Assembly (NCBI GenBank): GCA_902627565.1
Contig: CACOJM010000001.1
Location: 114,326-178,325 of the forward strand
DNA from: an uncultured Pelagibacteraceae bacterium
Lineage (GTDB): Bacteria; Pseudomonadota; Alphaproteobacteria; Pelagibacterales; Pelagibacteraceae
Length of the DNA: 64,000 nucleotides
Reading direction: 5' to 3'
Made by a program: the position numbers and the translations under genes. Below are positions 55,804-64,000 of the stretch, in pieces. How positions within the stretch are numbered: the stretch's first letter is position 1; each line of letters opens with the position of its first letter. The notes under the pieces are model-generated. The model worked only from the letters and a program-made list of their open reading frames with translations. It was not told where the DNA came from and made no database searches.

Positions 55804-56685
55804 ATGATACCCTACGATAAAAGATCAGGTAAAATATGGTACAATGGAGATCTAGTTGATTGGTCAGACGTAAAAGTACATGTTTTAAGTCATGGTTTGC
55901 ATTATGCAAGTTGTGTCTTTGAGGGTGAAAGAGTTTATGATGGTTCTATTTTTAAGTTGGAGGAACATACCTCAAGGTTATTTCATTCAGCAAGAAGAAT
56001 GGGGTTTGAAATTCCATACAGTGAAGATGAAATAAATATTGCTAGTAAAAAAATTATTGCAACTCAAAAGGTTGAGAATGGATACGTAAGACCTGTAGCG
56101 TGGAGAGGAAGTGAAATGATGGCAATTTCTGCTCAACAAACAAAAATTCATGTTGCTATTGCAACTTGGGAATGGGGATCATATTTTGACCCAAAATTAA
56201 AAGTTGAAGGTATCAAATTAAATATTTCAAGTTGGAGAAGACCAGCACCTAATACAATACCATGGGATACAAAAGCATCTGGTTTATATATGATTTGTAC
56301 TTTATCAAAACACGAAGCTGAAAAACAAGGTTATACCGACTCTTTAATGCTTGATCACGAGGGCAATGTAGCAGAAGCTACAGGAGCTAATATTTTTTTT
56401 AAAGATACTAATGGAAATTTACATACTCCTATACCAGACTCTTTTTTAGATGGAATAACTCGTAGAACAGTAATTGAAATTGCTAAATCGAAAAATATTA
56501 AAGTTAATGAGAGAAAAATAAGCCCAGATGAACTTCCAAATTTTGTTGGTTGTTTTTTAACTGGAACAGCTGCGGAGGTGACCCCAGTCTCATGTATAGC
56601 TGATAATCAATTTAAAGTTTGTGATATGATAATAGATTTAAACGAGAGTTATCAAACACTTGTAAAAAAGAAAAAAGCTGCTTAA
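55804..56685 (+). CDS. ilvE: Branched-chain amino acid aminotransferase
   Basis: A fold-type IV PLP enzyme of 293 residues that makes Val, Leu and Ile from their keto acids. The PLP lysine is Lys157 in WDTKASGLY; HGLHYASCVFEGERVYDG near 30-47 and EATGANIFF near 193 are typical of IlvE, and the phosphate-binding GITRRTV and GTAAEVTPV segments follow. It has its own predicted promoter divergent from marR. Its stop is shared with pgsA through one TTAA. Confidence 0.95.
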   Translation: MIPYDKRSGKIWYNGDLVDWSDVKVHVLSHGLHYASCVFEGERVYDGSIFKLEEHTSRLFHSARRMGFEIPYSEDEINIASKKIIATQKVENGYVRPVAWRGSEMMAISAQQTKIHVAIATWEWGSYFDPKLKVEGIKLNISSWRRPAPNTIPWDTKASGLYMICTLSKHEAEKQGYTDSLMLDHEGNVAEATGANIFFKDTNGNLHTPIPDSFLDGITRRTVIEIAKSKNIKVNERKISPDELPNFVGCFLTGTAAEVTPVSCIADNQFKVCDMIIDLNESYQTLVKKKKAA

Positions 56686-57266
56686 TCTTTATTGTCCTCT
56701 GAAATAGCATGGTCTATCCCCTTACGCATATAATCGTAACCTGTAAAAAGTGTTAGAGCGGCAGAAAGCCATAAGAGAATTATGCCTATAGTCTGAGCAT
56801 TATAATCTTGAAAATTTATAATTTTATTTCCTGTATCACCTGAAAGCAAGAGAGCTATAGAAACCATTTGTAAGACTGTTTTTAATTTAGCTAAATTTGA
56901 AACAGGCAATTTTATTTTACCCTTTGCTAAAAATTCTCTTAATCCTGAAATCAAAATTTCTCTTGTTAAAATAATTATTGCAGCAATTACTTCATAATTT
57001 CTAATTGTTCCATCCATAACTAAAAGTATAAGAGCAGTTGCTACAATTATCTTGTCAGCAATTGGATCTAATAATTCTCCAAGTTTAGACTCTTCACCTA
57101 GTAATCTTGCTAACATACCATCTAAAAAGTCTGTGAAAGAGGCGATAATAAACAATATTAAAGCAGTCAGATCTCCGTAAAAACCTGGCAAATAAAATGC
57201 TAATACAAAAAAAGGAACAATAAGAATCCTTCCCACAGTTAATATATTTGGTATTTTTCTGAGCAT
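56682..57266 (-). CDS. pgsA: CDP-diacylglycerol-glycerol-3-phosphate 3-phosphatidyltransferase
   Basis: PgsA makes phosphatidylglycerol phosphate, the committed step to phosphatidylglycerol and cardiolipin. The 194-residue membrane protein begins with the typical IPNILTVGRILIVPFF and has the CDP-alcohol phosphotransferase signature from DFLDGMLARLLG through GELLDPIADK (about 46-72) with all four aspartates. It is the last gene of the uvrB-SDR-folB-uvrC run, 5 bp after uvrC. Confidence 0.94.
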   Translation of the reverse strand: MLRKIPNILTVGRILIVPFFVLAFYLPGFYGDLTALILFIIASFTDFLDGMLARLLGEESKLGELLDPIADKIIVATALILLVMDGTIRNYEVIAAIIILTREILISGLREFLAKGKIKLPVSNLAKLKTVLQMVSIALLLSGDTGNKIINFQDYNAQTIGIILLWLSAALTLFTGYDYMRKGIDHAISEDNKD

Positions 57267-57271
57267 ATTTT

Positions 57272-59107
57272 TTATTCGTGAAAGAAATTATATATCTTTT
57301 TTGCAACTTTTGCTTCAACACCTTCAACAGATTTTATTTCATCTAAACTTGCAGACTCTACTGCTCTCGCTGAGCCAAAATGGTTCAATAATGCTCTTTT
57401 TCTAATGGCGCCAATACCCTCGATTTGGTCCAATAGTGATTTTGAAATTCCTTTTTTTCGTTTGGCTCTATGTGCACTAATAGCAAATCTATGAGCTTCA
57501 TCACGGATTCTCTGTAAAAAAAATAGAGTAGGATCATTTCTCGTAAATTTATAATCTCTACCGTTATGAAAAAATGTTTCATTTCCACTATTTCTAAATT
57601 TTCCTTTCGCGATAGCTATTACCGGTATTTCATTTAATCCAAGTTCATTTAGAGTTTCTCTTGCAGATGAATATTGACCTTTACCACCATCAATTAACAC
57701 CAAATCTGGGAATGATAAATAATTTCCTTTTTCTTGTATTGCACGCTTGAATCTTCTTCCCAAAACCTCTCTTATCATTCCATAATCGTCCTGTTTGAAG
57801 TTTTCATTTTTAATATTAAATTTTCGATATCTTTTTTTTACAAAACCTTCCTCACCATAAGTAATTAAAGCACCTACACTGTTCGTCCCTTGAATATGAC
57901 TATTGTCATAAACTTCAATAAGGCTGATATTATTTTCAATTTTGAATTTCTTTGAAATATCGTCAAGTAATTTTCTATTATTCTGATTTTCATATAGGTT
58001 TCGATTTAAACTATTTTTAGCATTTTTAATCGCAAGGTTAATAATTTTTAATTTTGATCCTTTTTTTGCGATAGAAATATTTATTTGTTTATTTTCTTTT
58101 TCTGAAAGAGTTTTTTCAATTAATTTTTTTTCTTTAATTTCCTCACTAATAATAATTGATCGTGGAACAGCTTTATTTTCGTAAAATTGGGATACAAAAG
58201 AATTTAATATGTTACTAAATTTTTCATCAGGGTCGTGTTTTGGAAAAAAAGCCTGATTACCCCAATTTTGTTTTGATCTATAGAAAAATACTTGAATACA
58301 AGTTTTGCCAGATTCCTTATATCCAGCTATTACATCTGCTTCAGTCAAATTAACATCACTAATCGTTAAAGATGATTGAATAATATTTAAAGATTTAATC
58401 TTATCTCTTACTATAGCAGCTTTTTCAAAATCTAGTTCCTCACTTGCATTTTCCATTTGTGATGAAAGTGTTTGTTGTATCTTTCTTGAGCGGCCTTTGC
58501 TCAAAAATTCGTCTGCTGCCTCTACTAATTTAGCATAATCCTCTCTATTTATTTTTCCACCACATGGACCAGCACATCTTTTTAAAAAATAATTAAAACA
58601 AGTTTTATCTCCTGCTTCTACTTGTTTATCGGTGCAAGATCTTAGTAAAAAAATTCTTTGAAGAGTTTTAATTGCACTATTAACAGCAAGCGAACTTGCA
58701 AAAGGTCCATAATATTTACCTGGTTTATTTTTTGCTCCTCTATGCCTTTCTATACGAGGGAACTCATGTTTAGAAATAAATATATACGGAAAAGACTTAT
58801 CATCCTTAAGTAATATATTAAATTTAGGTTTATGTTTTTTAATTAAATTAGCCTCTAGCAACAAGGCTTCACTTTCATTTGTAGTTGTAGTGATTTCAAG
58901 TTTAACTGTTTGAGACAACATTCTTTCAGTTCGAATAATATGATTTTTTTCAGAAATATAACTTTTAAGTCTGTTTGGTAAATTTTTTGCTTTGCCAACA
59001 TAAAGTATATCTCCATTATCATTCAACATTCTATAAACACCAGGTAGTTTAGGAATTAAAGGAAGTTCTTTTTTAATTACTTCTTTTCCAACTTCAGCAC
59101 TTATCAT
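57272..59107 (-). CDS. uvrC: Excinuclease ABC subunit C
   Basis: UvrC makes both incisions in nucleotide excision repair. With the start at ATG 59107 the protein has 611 residues: N-terminal GIY-YIG nuclease ([20 protein letters not shown] near 25-44), a UVR domain that binds UvrB ([14 protein letters not shown]), the C-terminal RNase H-like nuclease ([27 protein letters not shown]) and a terminal helix-hairpin-helix pair. A TTG at 59137 is a weaker alternative start. It overlaps folB by 14 bp. Its partner uvrB, two genes upstream, is broken in this sequence. Confidence 0.95.
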   Translation of the reverse strand: MISAEVGKEVIKKELPLIPKLPGVYRMLNDNGDILYVGKAKNLPNRLKSYISEKNHIIRTERMLSQTVKLEITTTTNESEALLLEANLIKKHKPKFNILLKDDKSFPYIFISKHEFPRIERHRGAKNKPGKYYGPFASSLAVNSAIKTLQRIFLLRSCTDKQVEAGDKTCFNYFLKRCAGPCGGKINREDYAKLVEAADEFLSKGRSRKIQQTLSSQMENASEELDFEKAAIVRDKIKSLNIIQSSLTISDVNLTEADVIAGYKESGKTCIQVFFYRSKQNWGNQAFFPKHDPDEKFSNILNSFVSQFYENKAVPRSIIISEEIKEKKLIEKTLSEKENKQINISIAKKGSKLKIINLAIKNAKNSLNRNLYENQNNRKLLDDISKKFKIENNISLIEVYDNSHIQGTNSVGALITYGEEGFVKKRYRKFNIKNENFKQDDYGMIREVLGRRFKRAIQEKGNYLSFPDLVLIDGGKGQYSSARETLNELGLNEIPVIAIAKGKFRNSGNETFFHNGRDYKFTRNDPTLFFLQRIRDEAHRFAISAHRAKRKKGISKSLLDQIEGIGAIRKRALLNHFGSARAVESASLDEIKSVEGVEAKVAKKIYNFFHE

Positions 59108-59519
59108 GACTTCTTTTTTTGGTAATTTGTATACCAACTGATGAACATTCTTTTAAAATTTCTAATTTTTCAATCTTCAACATTATTTTACCTATTCTTT
59201 TATCTTTAAAAAGTTCATCAAAAACAGCTTCAGCTAGAGTTTCCAAGAAGTTATAATGCTTCTTTTTTATTAGTTTTTTAATTAATTTAACAATAGTTGA
59301 ATAATTTACAATTGATCTAAGGTCTTTATCATTCGAGGGCTTTTTATCTTGATAATCAATTTCCAAACTAAATTTTACTTTTTGTGACTTCTCTTTCTCA
59401 AAATCATAATAGCCCAGCTTTAAATCTAAAATAAGTTCATTAATAAGAATTTTTTTCTCATAATTAAACAGGGTTTTATTTTTATCTATTTTTACAACTT
59501 TAAGATTATTTTTTTTCAT
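59094..59519 (-). CDS. folB: Dihydroneopterin aldolase
   Basis: The 141 residues match the FolB/tunnelling fold. The first 25 residues are a poor-complexity extension; then [25 protein letters not shown] (shown in part) gives the usual start, followed by [12 protein letters not shown] near 69-80, [15 protein letters not shown] near 90-104 with the conserved Glu, and a C-terminal strand with VGIQITKKR. It should cleave dihydroneopterin in folate synthesis. It overlaps the SDR gene by 4 bp and uvrC by 14 bp. Confidence 0.85.
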   Translation of the reverse strand: MKKNNLKVVKIDKNKTLFNYEKKILINELILDLKLGYYDFEKEKSQKVKFSLEIDYQDKKPSNDKDLRSIVNYSTIVKLIKKLIKKKHYNFLETLAEAVFDELFKDKRIGKIMLKIEKLEILKECSSVGIQITKKRSHDKC

Positions 59520-60252
59520 TCTTTGCTTTTAATTATATCTGGCGTTTGCCAATTTAAGCTTTGACCACTATCTATCGCCAAAACTTGACCTGTAATAGAT
59601 CTGTTTTTTATAAAAAAGTCAACTGCATTACAGATCTCATTTACATCAACTTTCTGCTTGAGTGGTGTAGCTAAATATTGACTTTTAAAATGTTTTTCAG
59701 ATTGCCTTTTATTTTTGATTGTTGGTCCAGGTGCTATTCCATTAACTCGTATATTAGGTGAGAGGCTCATTGCACTAGTTTTAGTTAAAGTATATAGACC
59801 TGTTTTACTTAATGTGTATGAGAAGAAATATGGGGTTAATTTAAATATTCTTTGATCAATTATATTTATTATATTGTTATTTTTACTTCTGACATTTTTT
59901 GAAAATTCTTTTGATAAAAGAGCAGGGGCTTTAAGATTAGTTGAAATATGCTTTTCCCAACTTTTAGAGCTAAAATTTTCAAGTTTATCGTTTTCAAATA
60001 ATGAGGCATTATTTATTAAGCAGTCGAAAAATCTCATTTTTGACTTTGAAAATTTGATTATTTTTTGAACATCTTTTTCTTTACTTAAATCTCCGCTTAT
60101 CAAATAAACTTTAGTGCCAAGTTTTTGTAATTTTTTTCTTAAACTTTCTGCTTTAGATTTTGATTTATTGAAATGGATAGTAATTTCTATGTTTGGTCCA
60201 GCTAATTTTTCTGCAATAGCAGCACCTATTCTAGTTGCACCGCCGGTGATTA

Positions 60253-60271
<19 letters not shown>
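59516..60271 (-). CDS. SDR-family reductase, FolM/pteridine-reductase-like
   Basis: A short-chain dehydrogenase/reductase of 251 residues. The cofactor loop is [12 protein letters not shown] near 9-20; the NAS motif [10 protein letters not shown] is near 86, and the catalytic Tyr and Lys are in [11 protein letters not shown] near 149. [10 protein letters not shown] and VNGIAPGPT resemble pteridine reductases and FolM (dihydromonapterin reductase), and the overlap with folB supports a pterin substrate, but generic SDR function is not excluded. Its first 19 bp overlap the uvrB 3' end. Confidence 0.78.
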
Positions 60272-63550
<3,279 letters not shown>

Positions 63551-63556
63551 ATAATA

Positions 63557-64000
63557 TTATTTTTGATCTAATATTCTTTTAGCAGGAGCAGTTTTTTTTA
63601 TCCAAGATTTAGGAATAGTATTCACTCCTTTTAGAGCAGCAAAATATGCCCCAATAAAGTTAACTCTTGAACAGTTACAGCCACCAGCTTTAATTGTTCT
63701 TAAAATTGCACTCTTATAATTTGTTGAATTAATAATTGAGTGAATTGAGCTATTAAAAGTTCCAGGATAGCTACACGCCATTCCCAATTTTCTAACCACT
63801 ATCGGGTGAGGTTTTGATTTTAATCTTTTTACCTTTTTAATGTCTTCAACAACATTTTTAAAATATGAATTCTTTTTGAACTTTTTAAGGAATTCATTTA
63901 TGGGATCTTTGGCACCCTTAAGAGCTAAATTTATCAAATGAAACTTAGCTAAAGCATACTTAAGGCTTATCTTTGAAATAGTAACAGTTGAGATAATTTT
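63557..64000 (-). CDS. ADP-ribosylglycohydrolase-like protein, C-terminal part
   Basis: The frame stays open to the window end, so the gene starts beyond base 64000. The visible 147 residues end the protein and contain NSSIHSIINSTNYKSAILRTI and AGGCNCSRVNFIGAYFAALKG (both quoted in part), which match the C-terminal metal-binding part of the ADP-ribosylglycohydrolase/J1-crystallin family. In most members the motif reads GGD plus an Asn or Asp; here a Cys stands in the Asp place. With the N-terminal half unseen, the family call is moderate and the substrate unknown. Confidence 0.6.
   Translation of the reverse strand, partial: KIISTVTISKISLKYALAKFHLINLALKGAKDPINEFLKKFKKNSYFKNVVEDIKKVKRLKSKPHPIVVRKLGMACSYPGTFNSSIHSIINSTNYKSAILRTIKAGGCNCSRVNFIGAYFAALKGVNTIPKSWIKKTAPAKRILDQK

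Overview
The window looks like a piece of a SAR11-type marine alphaproteobacterium (Candidatus Pelagibacter or a close relative). The grounds are very low GC (about 30 percent by eye), spacers of mostly 0-50 bp, alphaproteobacterial gene blocks (mutY/DUF721/DsbA-like/smc; atpI-B-E-F'-F; ispH-thrB-rnhA; ccrM-rnhB; ctaC-ctaD-ctaB-CoxF-like-ctaG-ctaE-surf1; petABC), a GANTC methyltransferase of the CcrM type, and a carotenoid-to-retinal cassette (crtI, crtB, crtY, blh) of the kind that serves proteorhodopsin. I see no insertion sequence, prophage, integrase, CRISPR array or rRNA. The longest spacer is 120 bp, so no stretch above 300 bases lacks a gene.

Layout. 1-2242: end of ileS, lspA, a BamF-like lipoprotein and a compact pgi. 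2239-9919: rsmD and purD, then the lipid A block lpxL, lpxK, waaA, msbA plus ubiA, all on the minus strand. 9971-14210: DUF2721, quinone oxidoreductase, pirin, DoxX, a 61-residue Cys-ended small protein, a haloacid dehalogenase and rsmE. 14269-21622: the aa3 cytochrome oxidase operon, followed by surf1, thrC and a peroxiredoxin. 21649-34172: a long minus-strand run of DUF721/DciA-like, DsbA-like, a short SMC, ATP synthase Fo, crtIBY-blh, ispH, thrB, rnhA. 34173-43159: mutY, a flavin monooxygenase, ccrM, rnhB, a family-4 UDG, a TPR protein, ispE, tRNA-Gln, cca, greA. 43161-49486: hemF, trmL, the cytochrome bc1 operon petABC, ychF, pth, rplY. 49530-55728: prs, pgeF, midA, lgt, ubiK, and a MarR-OmpR-EnvZ regulatory operon. 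55804-64000: ilvE, pgsA, uvrC, folB, a FolM-like SDR, a broken uvrB, an aspartate aminotransferase and a partial ADP-ribosylglycohydrolase.

How the genes work together. Much of the window is the energy-conserving membrane: bc1, aa3 oxidase with its heme and copper assembly factors, ATP synthase Fo, coproporphyrinogen oxidase, ubiquinone synthesis (ubiA, ubiK), and retinal synthesis for light-driven proton pumping (the rhodopsin gene itself is not here). IspE and IspH belong to the MEP pathway, which feeds carotenoids and ubiquinone. A second theme is envelope biogenesis (Kdo-lipid A, MsbA, Lgt, LspA, BamF-like protein). A third is DNA maintenance (SMC, CcrM, MutY, UDG, UvrB/C, RNases HI and HII).

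The points most worth a second look are: uvrB broken by a loss of about 100 nt exactly inside a perfect 9-bp hairpin; an SMC protein with no room for a hinge; three GANTC sites in and next to the predicted ccrM promoter; overlapping divergent promoters between marR and ilvE; and extreme compaction, with four convergent gene pairs sharing one TTAA as both stop codons and a divergent pair whose start codons abut as CATATG.
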